Assembly (NCBI RefSeq): GCF_027596085.1
Contig: NC_072465.1
Span: forward strand, 10,340,553-10,404,552
DNA: 64,000 nucleotides
Direction: 5' to 3'
From: Anoplopoma fimbria
Lineage: Eukaryota; Chordata; Actinopteri; Perciformes; Anoplopomatidae
The notes beneath the pieces are model-generated. The model was not told the origin of the DNA, ran no database searches, and saw only the letters and a program-made list of their open reading frames with translations. Positions 1 to 12,893 of the stretch are shown here, in pieces. Both the position numbers and the translations under genes were made by a program. The first letter of the stretch is position 1, and each line of letters begins with the position of its first letter.

Positions 1-1408
1 AAATATATAAGGTAAACTAAATGATTGCATAAATATTCACCCCCCTTCAGGTCAGTATTTAGTAGATGCACCTTTGGTCTGTGTGGATATGTCTCAATCG
101 GGCTGGCACATCTGGACACTGCAATTTTTCTCCAAAACAGCTCAAGCTCTGTCAGGTTGCTCGGGGATCAGGCGTTAACAGCTCTTTTCAAGTCCAGCCA
201 CAAATTCTCGATGGATTGAGATCTGGGCTTTGACTTGGCCACTCCAGAACATTCACCTTGTTGTCTTTGAACCATTTCTGTGTAGCTTTTGCTGTATGCT
301 TGGGGTCGTTGTCTTGCTGGAAAATAAATCTTCTCCCAAGTCATAGTTCTCTTGCAGACTGAGTCAGATTATCCTCCAGGATTTGGTGACATTTATCTGC
401 ATTCATGTTCCCCTCTACCTTTACAAGCCTTCCAGGGCCTGCTGCTGAGAAGCATCCCCAGAGCATGATGCTGCCACCACCATGCTTCACGGTGGAGATG
501 GTGTGTTTGTGGTGATGTGCAGTGTTTGGTGTTCACCAAACATAGCGTCTAGTCTGATGGCCAAAAAGCTACATTTTTGTCTCATCAGACCAAAGAACCT
601 TCTTCCAATTGACCTTGGAGTCTCCCACATGCCTTTGAGCAAATTCCAGGCGAGATTTCATATGAGCTTTTTTGAACAGTGGCGTTCTCTTTGCCACTCT
701 CCCATACAGCTTCGACTGGTGAAGAATTGTTGTATGTACAGTCTCTCCCATCTGAGCCACTGAAGCTTTTAACTCCTTCAGAGTGGTCGTAGGTGTCTTG
801 GTGGCCTCCCTCACCAGTCTTCTTCTTGCCCGGTCACTCAGTTTGTGAGGACGGCCAGCAGATTTAAACAAGTGACATCCTCCTTCCATTTCTTAATGAT
901 GGATTTAATTAACTCTTTGGGATGTCCAGTGGGTTGGAAATCTTTTTGTAGCCATCTCCTGACTTAGACTTTTCAATGATCTTGTCTCTGAGTTGCTTGG
1001 AGTGTTCTTTTGTCTTCATGCTGCAATTGTAGCAGGAATACTGATGAACCAGAGACTGGACCTCCCAGACACAGGTGTTTTTATACTACAATCACTTGAC
1101 ACACATCAACTGCACTCAGGTGATCTCCATTTCACTAATTGTGACACTGCTGGCATCAACTAGCTGGACCTCTATTGAATTAGGTTAGTCACTTTAAAGG
1201 GGGTGAATATTTATGCAAACACTTATTTTACACTATATATTTTTAATTAATTGACATTAGTTTGCAAAAATCTGTTTTCATTTTGAAATGAAAGCTTTTT
1301 TTGCAAATTCTTGTCAAAAAAGCCAAATTATATTGACCATGATTTCATGTATAAAAGCAACAAAATGGGAAAACATCCAAGGGGGGTGAATACTTTTTAT
1401 AGGCATTG
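1..1408 (-). mobile_element. Tc1-like DNA transposon, decayed, cut by left window edge
   Basis: The element reads on the minus strand. Its right end carries an outer repeat (TATTCACCCCCC class, near 1379-1408) and an inner copy near 1197-1222, about 180 bp apart. The matching inner copy of the other end lies at 24-47, and the outer left copy must lie outside the window. This IR/DR arrangement is typical of fish Tc1-like elements. The right edge ends in CATTG followed by TA at 1409-1410, fitting a TA target. The interior encodes a broken transposase. Boundaries are approximate on the left. Confidence 0.9.
50..1019 (-). pseudogene. Tc1 transposase pseudogene
   Basis: The reading frame starts at an ATG at 1019-1017 (MKTKEHSKQ) and runs leftwards. 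The longest intact piece is 569-889, with a GRPHKLS linker region and the catalytic WSDET motif at its end. An in-frame stop follows directly after WSDETKM. Further left the QQDNDPKH motif is still readable, but the normal NPIE motif is lost through a one-base deletion in the CTCAATCCATCGAG stretch near 200-215. A stop also interrupts the N-terminal region. The gene therefore cannot make active transposase. It is an old, inactive copy with no relation to the host gene downstream. Confidence 0.88.
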
Positions 1409-1927
1409 TATAGCTGCTCAGAACAGGCATCTCAATATGTTAAAAATATTTGGGAGAACAGCCATGAAAATGAGACTTCCTTACTTTTTAGATATGTAGT
1501 GTTCTGACCAACAGAAGGCAACACTAACACAGGCAGGACGTATGAATAATGGATTACCTTCCCACAACACAAACACTACATAGCAATTAAGCCTCTTCAC
1601 TTCTGCTAACTGGTGAAACCCTCATTTGTTAACAGTGATCATTAAACACACTTTCTCTAAAAAGTTCCCTTTATGTCTGCGGCAGAAGCGTGAAATTTCT
1701 TTTTCCAAACTAAACTGGGAATCACATCTTCCCTGCACCATGATGTCATGTCAGTCAAAGAAAAGGACAATGTATGAAAACAGCAGAGTTAACTTATGTA
1801 CTCTCTGGGACAACAAAGTTGCCACTCATGACAATAGAACACTTGTTGTTGTTTATTTACAGTATTACTTTGTCAAGCTTGTTTTGTAACGTTAGACACA
1901 AACTGGTAACCTGTCACTCATATATTT
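1409..1927. other. Unassigned flank
   Basis: A+T-rich single-copy-looking DNA. I see no coding, RNA or repeat signal here; the short open frames have no recognisable composition. Confidence 0.4.
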
Positions 1928-1967
1928 TAAACATCATCCGTCGTATAGTAACCTGTACTAGTACTAG

Positions 1968-2972
1968 CAGTGGCGGCCGGTCAATAGGGGCGCTAGGCGC
2001 CGCCCCATCAAAATTTCAGGAAAAAAAGTATAGACACAGTAAACATAAATTACATAATAAAAAGTAATTACCACGTCTGTTCAGTGTTCACTCATACAAT
2101 GGGTTTTACTTTTAAATTTTTATGCCTTTCCATTCAATATTGGGTTTATTCTGGGTTGTTTCATGCATTTCAATAGCGAGGGGCGCCGGCCAAATGAGTG
2201 TGTATGTGGCCTCTTAAACTTTTGGCTTCCATGTGACTTCATGCTGGTCTCTAATTGGTCACTTCAAGATTCTCCTCCGGGCGCAGCTCTCTGCGCCCCT
2301 GGCCAATCAGCGTGCTTGGGCTCATTTTTCATCCAGTCTGATTGATTCATGATACCTGTCAGTCAAAGTCACTCCCCTGGCAACGGAGCCGTGCCTGTCA
2401 CTCAAAGAGCGACAGACACGCCCACGCGCACACGGAGCAGACAGAAAAAAACAACAACGAGAAGACAGGAGGAGACATATTCGGTTGTTTCGTTACGCAG
2501 TAATCCTTTCTCGAGGCGTTCGGTGGAGGAAAAATGGAAGCAAACTGAAGACAGAGCTCAGTCTCATCTACAGCAAAGTAGAGTTCAGAGCCTGTTGTGG
2601 TGCAGTGGACCTGTTCCAGCTGTTCATGGAAAACAATCTTGAAGATGTCTTTTCAGAAACTGTCACTCTCTTAAAGATCCTCATCACCACACCCATGACC
2701 ACAGCTGAAGCAGAGAGGTGCTTCTCAACCTTGAAAAGAGTGAAAACCTTCCTCAGAAACACCATGACCCAGGAGAGGCTGAATGCACTGGCCATGCTCT
2801 CCATGGAAAAGAGACTTGTTTGTGAAATGACAGATTTCAATCAGAAAGTCATTGAAAAATTTGCTGGCCTGAAGGAGAGGAGAGCAAAATTTATGTTCAA
2901 GTAGTTTATTGTTGTGTTGTAATCCCCGCCCGCCAGTGCGCCCCCAGATTTTTTTAGCACCAGCCGCCACTG
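1968..2972 (+). mobile_element. hAT-superfamily DNA transposon, internally deleted
   Basis: Terminal inverted repeats begin CAGTGGCGGCCGG at 1968 and end as the reverse complement of CAGTGGCGGCTGGTGC at 2972. The flanking 8 bases AGTACTAG are identical on both sides (1960-1967 and 2973-2980), the 8-bp target duplication expected of hAT elements. The TIR interior is G+C-rich with GGGGCGC tracts. At about 1 kb the element is far shorter than an autonomous hAT and keeps only the 3' part of a transposase gene. Confidence 0.92.
2485..2904 (+). pseudogene. hAT transposase C-terminal fragment
   Basis: The open frame ends in a hAT C-terminal dimerisation region: the stretch ITTPMTTAEAERCFSTLKRV, then an LRNTM segment and RLNALAMLSME, matching the pattern seen in TTF/ZMYM-like hAT transposases. 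The catalytic N-terminal and central parts are absent, and the upstream part of the frame is probably not protein. The stop is TAG at 2902-2904. It is a relic inside the hAT element, not a host gene. Confidence 0.85.
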
Positions 2973-3142
2973 AGTACTAGTCATTCATTTCACACATCGT
3001 CTTTCATACAGTAACCAGTATTAATACTAGTTACTCATTTCATACATCCTACTTCATACAGTAACCTATACTAGTACCAGTTATTCATTTAAACATCATC
3101 GTTCTTAAATAACCTGTACTAGTACTAGTCATTCATTTCATA

Positions 3143-5694
3143 CACATTCGCGATTGTGACCTTGATGCCGTTATATAATGGGAATTCTATGAGAACAATG
3201 GTACTGTTGTCTTTGCAGCCATGAGCCTTTGGCTATGGTTAGCAGATGGCTAAACTATTAACAATAATTTCTCTCCATCTCTGGAACGATTCGCTAGTGA
3301 GGACTATCTTCTTGATAATCCTGACTATCCTTTTTGGGTTTCTTTGCACTGTGGGCAGTTGTTGCCAATGCTGGATTGGCAACTGTTTTTCAACATTGAA
3401 TTAGGCTTTCAGTACCTAAAGGGACAAGCATGCGTATCAACATTTGTAGAACCAGCGTTGGGAATACCCTTACTCTGAAATGACCTTTGATTGACAAAAG
3501 TCTCCTGTCACATTTATGATTTTCTAATACCTGAGAACGGAGCCAAGAGGAGATGCAAAGTTACAATATGCTGAAAGGTCATTATAGAGTTTTTACACAA
3601 TGACTCCAAAAAACCCTGCCTACCAGCTTTAAGGGATCATGGAAGATGAATTACAATTCATCAGGGGGGCATAAGTGGCAATACCAGATTCCACTACAAT
3701 CCTTACAATAGTTGCTTGACTGATCAACATTGCCATTTGCAGAAACACGACAACATTTCAGGTTTTGAAAAATATATAGTTGTTAATAAGGCTATACTTA
3801 TAACAATGTCCTTGGTTTGGCAACAGCATGATCCAAATAGACTACTGAAAGAGAGAGAAAACGAGACAGCTGCTCATGGGATGATGTTTTTTCTCAAGTC
3901 CAGTTCACAGCCTGAGTATAAATTTTCCTCAGGGCTTAGATGATTGTAATGTAAAAATCCAAAGTTATATCCAAACATTCCTTGATCCTCTTCTGTGATT
4001 ATTGGCGCTGGTGCACAGTAAGTGGCCTGCTTTCCAAGGCTACAAATTAAGGAGAGACAATGTACTGCAAAAAGATTCCTCTAAGTGTCTGGAATTCAAC
4101 CCATTTCTAAAATATCCTTGTGCAGGGTTACTGTTTCGTATTCCCACCCTTTATGACGTGAAAATAAAGACTTAGACTTCAGGAAGATGTACAGTATATA
4201 GGTGTGTTCAAGGAGGAGGCTGCCAAAGCGGGGGCCTCCGGAGGTTTAGGACCACACAGGGCTCCAGACTGAGATTTCATAATTCAATCCACCAACAGCC
4301 GCAGAGACGTGGCCCTCTGCCTGGATGCAAACCGAACGATATTCAATCAAGCTGTTGACTTAACGTGCCAAGACACACTGCAGTCTTTGGGTGTCTAGAG
4401 AAAGTAATTATTCTGTGTTGGCTGTACCAATGTTATCAGTGAATCTGTTATGTATTTGAGACTTTAAAGGTGTATGCCTCAAAACAGCGGTGAGAAGTGT
4501 TCTGAACATCAGTACCCTGAAGTCATGCAATGTGATGATTTTATACAAAAGCATTAAAAGCCATGAGGCCCTGTTGAGTCCAGTTTTCTTTGGCTGGAGC
4601 ACAAACTTCGGCCAACACTTTGGGAAATTGTTGACATGCTGTTTTCCCGAAAAAGTCGAAGAGAAGCTCAATAATGTCAACTCCATGTATGAGGGTTAAA
4701 TGAGATAGCTCCGTGATTTGTTTAGCCTATTAGTTTATCCTCAGTACAATGACTAGAAGCAGGGGGAAACAGCAAGCTTGCGTCAGGTCAAAACTAAAAA
4801 ACAGGATTTCATAAACTGATACTTTATGTTCTATCTCCTTAGCAAGCTAATTAGTTACAATACATCCTTGTGTCACTTGGGTACCAGACTCCTGAAGTGC
4901 TAGCAATTGTTAGTCTGCTAGCTGTGGCTGTAAGCTAACAGCTGCTAAAACTGTCTTTCCTACATGCTAGATACATATGACAAGCCACCTGTGTCAGTGG
5001 TCTTGTGCATAAACATGAAGGCGGGTTACCAAACACAAAGTATTGTTGTTTGGATGGTGTGGCATGAGACTAATGTCCTAACATTAGGGTGTTTACATCT
5101 TCAAATCGAAAGAGCGAGACCAGCTGTTCCCAAATTATTTAGGATACGCAACCCCTCCTACATCAGGTTGACGCACCCTCATACCCTCAAACCTAAAGGC
5201 AGTTTAATCCTGCACAAATAATCAGAACACATGTGTTAACCATTCCTGCTTCAGCTTCCATACTGTAGTCGGGAAGCCTAACAGGAGGAACTTTGTTTTG
5301 CCTCCAGGGCAAAAGTTGATGCTCAGTTCAGGTCTAACCCCCTTCACTTTAGCCAGAGTTTGAGAAACAAGAGACAGGAAGTTTACTAGTGTCTTGAGAC
5401 GCTGCCCTGTCTATTCATGGACAAACTGAAACCTACACAGTACTTTTACTATCACTTGACAACTTAATTGCTAATTTCTTCTCTGCTCCAGTCACCAACA
5501 CTTATTCTTCTTCCACTCGCTTCCTGCTACTTGCTGGCTCCCGTAGGGATTGAGATTTAAATTCAGGCTATATTTGTTCAGGAAATATATGTAAATATGT
5601 GAAAGTATATGGTAGCTTACCAACTATGTTGACTGTTGAAAGGGTTAAAAAGCCCATGGAATTTTCCTGTGTATGGTTTAGGTTGATGCATTGC
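3143..5694. other. Gene-free flank
   Basis: No exon with splice sites, RNA gene or recognised repeat was found on either strand. Short open frames such as 4408-4686 have no domain-like composition. Confidence 0.4.
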
Positions 5695-6586
5695 AGCTTA
5701 ACCTTAACCATTCAAGGTCAATGCCTAACCTTCAACGTTCACCATTGGAGGACAGTACCTAACCTTAACTATAATATTACAGTGTCTAACCTTAACCATT
5801 GGAGGACAGTACCTAACCTTAACCATAATATTACAGTGTCTAACCTTAACCATTGGAGGACGGTGCCTAACCTTAACCATTGGATGACAGTACCTAACCT
5901 TAACCATTGGATGTCAGTACCTAACCTTAACCATTGGATGACTGTACCTAACCTTCACCATTGGAGGACAGAGCCTAACCTTAACCATTGGAGGACAGTA
6001 CCTAACCTTAACCATTGGAGGACAGTGCCTAACCTTAACCATTGGATGACAGTGCCTAACCTTAACCATTGGAGGACAGTACCTAACCTTAACCATAATA
6101 TTACAGTGTCTAACCTTAACCATTGGAGGACGGTGCCTAACCTTAACCATTGGATGACAGTACCTAACCTTAACCATTGGATGTCAGTACCTAACCTTAA
6201 CCATTGGATGTCAGTACCTAACCTTAACCATTGGAGGACAGGACCTAACCTTAACCATTGGATGACAGTACCTAACCATTGGAGACCAATGCCTAATGTT
6301 TACAATTTGAGGTTAATGCCTTTTGTTAACCATAACTATTCAAGGTCAAAGCCTAACCTTCATATTTCGATGTCAAAGCCTAACCTTAACCTTTGGAGGT
6401 CAATGCCGAACCTTAACCGAAGAACAATGCCTAACCTTAACCATTTCAGGTTAATGATTGATCTTAACCATTCCAGTTCAATGCCTAACTTTTACCATTA
6501 GAGGTTAATGGCTTATCTTAACCATAAATATTAAAGGTCAATTCCTTCCCTCAACCATTCAAGGTCAATGCCCAACCATAACCAGC
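5695..6586. repeat. 27-bp minisatellite
   Basis: About thirty tandem units of the form CCATTGGATGACAGTACCTA then ACCTTAA. The core 5737-6280 is highly regular; both edges are degenerate. Because 27 is divisible by three, one frame stays open for 300 codons as a nine-residue NHWRTVPNL repeat. This is a by-product and not evidence of a protein. A variant unit (CATAATATTACAGTGTC) recurs, and the block starting at 5821 reappears at 6091, exactly 270 bp (ten units) later. Confidence 0.95.
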
Positions 6587-9500
6587 TTGGGAGATTTTCG
6601 CAAACTGTGGGGTACCACACAACATATTTTAGCTTGTTGGGAATTTTTTTCATATCAGGTTGAAAAAAAGAAATAGTTTTCTGTATATTTTCCTCTTGCT
6701 AATTCCTTAATTCTGGCTGCACTGATCTGATGAGACCATTGCTTCTCAATCAGATGCTGTTGAGCACAACACCAGACACTTTAAACACCGAACAAATAGA
6801 CGTACATAGTCAGTGATTTTGTTTTTCATATTCATATCTGAATTTCTAGAACTTCAAAAAAATGCTGAAAAGAAGAAAGAATGTAGCAGAGTGAGAATGG
6901 TGTTGTTTTGTTGCTCTTGCTGTGTGGATGCTAAAGAAGTCATGTTCTAGCCCTTATTTGATCAGACTGCTGATCTGAGGGGCCTCGGAGGGGAGCCAGG
7001 CATTTTATTCATCCGCCTCAGACAAATCTGTCAGGGAAACCACCACAAGCGAGTGGAGAAACAGCTGTCAAGCTGCCACAGTCAACTTGGACCAAAGAAT
7101 TAAGAAAACAATAGGTCTTTTATAACAAGGCAGAGTTTGTATAGTCTTCCGAACTTTGCCCAATGAAATTGCAAAATTTGTATCAATGCATTACTTTAGG
7201 GTGCGGAGCAAATTGTAGTTTATTTCATATTCATACACTGTAATCTGCCAGAGTGGAATTTCATTTTGATTTATGGGCATACCTGAAAAACTTAATGTTA
7301 TATCTACAACAGTCCTTGATTGATGAATAATCCAACCACATTGTTCTCTGAAGTTTTTCTACAGGGCAGACGCTGTGTGTTCCACTTTCATTGTTTTTCT
7401 GTATTCAAAATAGCTGAGCATCTGCTCTCACAATGTTAGGGATTTAGTTTGATTGATTCACATATTAGCATGAAAGAAAAAGAAATGGGATGTTATTCTT
7501 ACAGTAAAACCTTTTCGATACAGTGATGTCATGAGCCAAACCCACCAGATGCTGCAGCCTGGGGTCCCATCGGCACTCCTGCTGGCGCTCACGACTCTCA
7601 TCTCACAACACAAATCTAAGGAATTTTGGCAAGACAAAACAGAAACACCTGATTGAGAAAACCCCATGAGGAATTAAAGCTACACAATGTCAAGACTTTC
7701 AAATGCTGGTTCAGGATTGAATGTACTTTTACGTTTATAGTTGAATAGATACTGACAATTGGGGGATTATGTGAATTTCTCAAGGATCTAAATCAAATGG
7801 AGGCATGCATTAAACCTACACAAAATGTCAATGTGCTTACTAAAGTTTAATGTCTTGGATCAAGGTTGGCTAGTATTGGACTTCAGGAAGATGTTGGAAC
7901 TTCTAAAACTCAATCTGGAGTCATTGAGGAGAGCCTGAATTTATCTTGCAGAAGATGTTTAATAGATCGCTGCATGGGATGAGGTTTTGTAGTAGGCCAT
8001 TCCCAGAAGTGAGCGTGACTTTTTTTTCTTCAGCAAGATTCACAAATCTTCACAAATGAACACCGCTTTTATGATTTAAGTGTGAATATAATTGCAGAAG
8101 TAAAAAGCTAAAGTTGCTGACATCATTTGACCTTACACACTGTAGGATGTCAAAAGAGAAATAAAGGGTAAAACTGTCAACACGATACTTTTTCAAAACC
8201 TAGACAACAAGTCCTCCAAATTAAACAAAAAGTACATTATATGTAACTGACCTCCAGAATAAAACATTTAAGCACTCTCTGATCCGCTACAATCAGGGCA
8301 ACATCATTCGTCACCTTCTAAGACCCTCACAAAATACCATTGCAAAAAAAAACCTGACATGACCACTATGGTTAAGATTCGATTAGGTTTAAAAACAAAA
8401 GTGTCTCGATCAGAGTAGGGCAAAGATAAAAAATAACTACTTGGTTAAGGTTGGGGGATGATTATAGTCACTGTCATTGTCTACTGTAAAATATATCTGT
8501 GAAAAACATTCTTTTTTTTCTCTCTCTCTTTTTGGTATTTTTAAGTAAAGAAAATGAGTTGCCTGCCATTCTTGTAGCTATGAAAATATATAAATCTTCC
8601 TTTATCTACCTTCCATATGATATTGAGGACAGGATTAAACAACAGAAGCGATGTGCTTCTGACTCAGCTGCCACACTGTCCCTCCCAAGAAAACCATCAA
8701 AGCAGCACATGCACCCTGCTGTTCCTGCCATCTTTGAAAAATCCCTTATATTGGCTGGAATAAAGGGACAGTCAGGGACTTTAACAAGGGTTATCAAAGT
8801 CAGTGCTGATGCCGGAATACCTTAGAGGAAGAGATCAAGAAAATGAATGCTTCAAGCACTTTTTTCATTCCCTTCCCTTTGTGCATTACTTTGTCCCTGA
8901 CGCATCAGTTTTTACCTAGAAAGAGGAGAGGTGAAAGATCTTTAAAGTTTTAGTTGCATAAAAGGTTGCAGATTGCCTGTGTATTGTCGTAGAAGAAGCA
9001 TATGTCATCCGGGAGGAAAAAAGAGGCATTACTGTAGGGACAATAGCACGGTAAAAATAGACTACAGACTTCCTGCATATCTCTGCTTTCAACTAAAAAG
9101 TGAGGAAAGGAAAGCACTCGGTCTATAGAGTGCAGGAAGTTGTTGGATGCTGATTAGCTGCTGCGACAGATGGAGTTAGCTTGTGTTTCCAGTGAAATCT
9201 TGCAGACTGCCCACAACTTCAGGTCCCAGGGGCCTCCACAGGGCCCTGGATCACATACGATGTACCCTGAGAACAAGGTTCCCTTACTTCCACAACCGGT
9301 ACTGGACCACCTTTAGTGTCTTTACAAACATATCTCTCCTGTTCCATACTTTGGAAGTTAAGTGAATGTATTTAATTGCCAAATGTTTAATCCATAGCTT
9401 CGAAGTCGAATCAAGCACATACTGTACTGCTCATACTGGATTCCTTCTACATATGTTTTGCCACCGTTAACCAGTCCGATGTGTGCACGGAACCTTATCC

Positions 9501-9924
9501 ACTGTGGAATCAACCCCGTACAGAGAAATGTATTTGTTGGCAGCCGAGCCCGTGCAGATAAGGAAAGGCCCCACGCCCAGATGGCATCCAGGCATGGATG
9601 CTTAAGCTCTGTGCCATGGAGCTCAATTAGGACTGCTTCAGTACAAAAAAAAGGCCTTGAGGAATTACCATGTACCTGCATCATAATCCCTCAAGAGGAT
9701 TATTTATCCAAATGGGATTACATATTCAAACTGGTCTGGGAGAAGAACATCTGGGCTACCTTGCTCAGCCTGCTCCCACTGTGACCGACCATGCTGTAAG
9801 CATAGAAGACTCGTTAGATAGTTACAGTGTTCAAATGTGTGGCAACATTTTTTAATTCACATTTACCACTAACCTTTCTTGAATGTACTTATGATAGGAT
9901 GGCCTACGGGATCGGTCAGGCAGA
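6587..9924. other. Gene-free flank
   Basis: A+T-rich DNA with no supported gene or named repeat. The open frame at 8499-8825 begins in a poly-T tract that mimics a signal peptide and is not supported. Confidence 0.4.
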
Positions 9925-10290
9925 ACCATAGACTATGTAAGCAGTGGGCGTAGTCATCGTGACGTCACCTATTGGTTTGAGGACCTGCGGTTTTGAAACC
10001 TCGAGTTTGGCATTTTGGCCGTAACCATCTTGTCTTTTTGCAACCAGTGAACAGAAGTGATGTAGTGACGCAGCATACGGCTCTGGTTGGGACTTGTCAA
10101 TTAAAAGGTAGCCACGCTCTAAAGCATACCCTGCTTTATGGTCTTTTTGACTCTAAATGGACCATCATTTATTAAATGAACATGAAACTAGTGATTTAGA
10201 CCATAAACTGATGTTTACAAAGTTTACTGAGAGAATCAATGAAGTGAGAAGTAGGGTCATTTTTCTAATAGACTTCCAAACAATCAGAGT
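9925..10290 (+). repeat. Dispersed repeat family A, copy 1
   Basis: One of at least six copies in the window of an unnamed interspersed repeat. Shared landmarks are an end with ACTATGTAAGCAGTGGGCG, a GTGACGTCACC motif, CTTTATGGTCT, CTCTAAATGGACCATCATTT, and ATGTTTACAAAGTTTACTGA. Other copies occur at 40590-40650 plus 42092-42388, 47868-48150, 51467-52105, 54669-54900 and 63470-63625. I see no coding capacity and no clear transposon class. Confidence 0.8.
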
Positions 10291-12523
10291 GCTTTATGCA
10301 ACTTTAGGATTCGCCCACTGATGGCCAGTTGAAGAATGCAAGTTTAAGGCATTCCCTCATTGGCTTCCCTTTACAGAACTGGAGGTTGCTGCCTACGTAT
10401 GACCAATCAGGCCAAGTAGGTTCCCTCCTAAGACTGAAATCTTTACACCACCCATTCCAAAGGAGGTTGAAAGAACGACAAGTACATACTTCTTTTGGGG
10501 GTGGTGTTGTGCTGGCTGAAAAAAAAGTAATACAAGATGATCGCCACATGCTGAGTCTCGACGCTAACAGCAGCAGCTTTAAGGAGATATGTTACAGTTC
10601 CTCCCTGTGGTTCCTGGATGCTGTCTGGCAGACAGAGGTGAAGCACTCAAGGCCGGCTCACGTGGATCCTCTGCCCATATGGGAAGAGATTTTTTGTCCC
10701 ATTTCAATCACATCACTTTGGGGCTGCATAAAACAATGGTGCATTGTCGACATACGGCGCGACCGCTGATTGGGTTGACATTTGCCGAGTTCAAGGGCTA
10801 CTCATTTAAATAGCTGTTATAATTAAATGATTTGAGAGAAAAACACACAGAAAGTTAAGTTAATCTGAAGGCGTTAACAACTTTTTTAGCAAATAAATAT
10901 TACTACGTAATGCTTTGATGATTATTGAGTGTATCTATAAAGTATAGATTTAAAGGGGACTTGTCTTGCTAATTTTCAGTGTCATACGTGTATTTTTGAC
11001 TTTCTATTAGAATATGTTTATATGCTTTAACATTAAAAAAAACCATAATCTATTCCTATACTGTCCGTCTGAATATTCCTGTATTCACCCTCTGTCTGAA
11101 ACACTCTTTTTTGTCTCCTGTCTCTAATTGTAATGGACCTGTATGTGACATCGGACATATCACATATTTTCTGCTCCAGGCAGCATACAAAAACGTTTCT
11201 CATATTTCACAGCTCCATATGTGCACAAGCACTGATAAAAGTAAGTTTTTCCACGTTATGTCCATTTAAAATAATTGGATAAAGATTTTGAAAACCGTGG
11301 GGAGAAATTTCCTAAAGCTGACAGGATAATATCTGACATTTTCAGAGCTTGCCCGACAGCAATAACTATTTTACTGATCTTTCTTTTAACTCAAGTAAGT
11401 ATTTTGACGTGAAATACTGTTGCACATACTGCAACAGTATTTGTGTTGCTTTTCTGAAGCCAGTTACCTCACTGAGACAAGGAACAGCTGACTACTTCTA
11501 CTACCAATCTAGGTGTAGGTTTTATTTTTCGTTCTGTTTAAAGGCTGGCTTTGTCCACCGGGCTTGGTGTTGGCTTCCATCAGAACAAAGGGAGATGACA
11601 ACAGAGGCCATGGATGTTCACTTTACTTGAAGGTCCATTCATCAGCTCACGGCAGGAATGCGTCTTCCTGTCACCAAAGGGGTTTGAATCAGCGCAGCTG
11701 CAGCCGGAGGGGTTCAAACGGCAGCGGGAGAATTTGAGGCGATGCGTGGGTCTTGATTCAAGAGTTTCACAGTCTGAAACTTTTGAGGTGTATTGCCACG
11801 ACTGAGTTTTTTTTGCTGCAAGGTAGAGGGCTGTAGACACAGGGAGCCAATTTGGAGCAATGCATAATTTGGATGCCTCCTCCGTATCGAGCAACATCCC
11901 CTGGAAACCAAAAGCTCCCTGCCGAGTGCCTGCTGGTAGCCCATGCATATTTCATGAAATCAGAAGCTGATGAGCTGAATGGGTGCGGGTAGTTGCATTC
12001 AACTAAACAATCACCATTATAAAGAAAAATTCTCTTTTTTAAATTTAAATATAAAATCCAGGTGGAAGTTCTACAGCTACATAGGAAGTGACCATACACT
12101 TCTGCCTTCCATACATGCAAAATGCCTTGTTTTATAATCTAAGGCAGAGATAAATGTTGATTGAGACATGTCAGCTTCAACAATTCAAAATAAAAGCCCC
12201 TCTAGTAGTTGCTATTATTATTGCAATCTAGGGAAAGAGCCTCCACGTAATGACAGTAATTGCATCATGTAGAAATTATATCAGAGATATAAGCTAGTAC
12301 TATCTGTTCTTTTACTTGATTTTTTTAAATGCAAATATTGATGTAAGAAATTGAATGTAGCATATGATACAAATAGATGTATCTTAAATTTAAGATCATG
12401 TAAAAACTATAACATAGAATACATCTAAACTTCAACTGCAAATGCTAAATAATGCATTCAAGCTAATTAAACCCATGATCACGTTTCCAGCTATTGGGAC
12501 AACTTCACCTTCTTCTTACACGT
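10291..12523. other. Gene-free flank
   Basis: No coding or RNA signal recognised. Open frames at 10329-10769 and 11580-11948 overlap others on the opposite strand and have no domain signature. Confidence 0.4.
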
Positions 12524-12893
12524 TTAAAGGGCCGCTGTGTAGCATTTACAGGAACCTATTAGCAAAAATGGATTATAATAATCATAATCATGTTTTAGTT
12601 TGTATATAATCACCTGAAACTAAGAATCGTTGTGTTTTTGTTCGCTTACAGCAAGTCGTTTATATCCCCATGGGGAGACGGTCCCTGTTCATGGAGTCTG
12701 CCATGTTTATAAAGTAGCCCAGAAAGGACAAACCAAATGCTTAAGGGACTCTAGAGAGGGCACATTTATGTTACCTGAAGGCAACCGTAGTTCTCTGACA
12801 AACTATGAAAAAGAGAAGCGGAGGGTAGTTGGTTGGTTGCAATCTGCAACCACACCACCAGATGCCACTAAACCACACACACTGCTCCTTTAA
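12524..12893. mobile_element. MITE with TTAA ends (piggyBac-like)
   Basis: The element is bounded by TTAA at 12524-12527 and 12890-12893. Its ends are inverted repeats: TTAAAGGGCCGCTGTGTAGC on the left, and on the right the reverse complement of TTAAAGGAGCAGTGTGTGTG. It is about 370 bp and non-coding. The TTAA target and short TIRs point to piggyBac-type mobilisation. A truncated relative lies at 31478-31552. Confidence 0.8.

Larger units (their letters stand above)
1928..3142. repeat. Tandem array, ~50-bp unit, interrupted by an hAT element
   Basis: Units of about 50 bp share the pattern CAGTAACCTGTACTAGTACT followed by CATTCATTTCATACATC. One unit lies left of the hAT insertion (1928-1967) and about three lie to its right (2973-3142). 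The units are diverged, for example TATTAATACTAG in place of TGTACTAGTACTAG. Confidence 0.75.

Noticed and set aside
2568..2840. Minus-strand frame opposite the hAT transposase
   Set aside because: A shadow of the transposase fragment on the + strand, which has the recognised motifs.
5599..6501. 300-codon open frame with NHWRTVPNL repeats
   Set aside because: It is the 27-bp minisatellite read in one of its frames. There is no promoter, splice context or non-repeat domain, and antisense frames are open for the same reason.
8499..8825. 108-codon frame with a signal-peptide-like start
   Set aside because: The hydrophobic start comes from a poly-T/TC tract, the frame begins with GTG rather than ATG, and there is no conserved downstream content.
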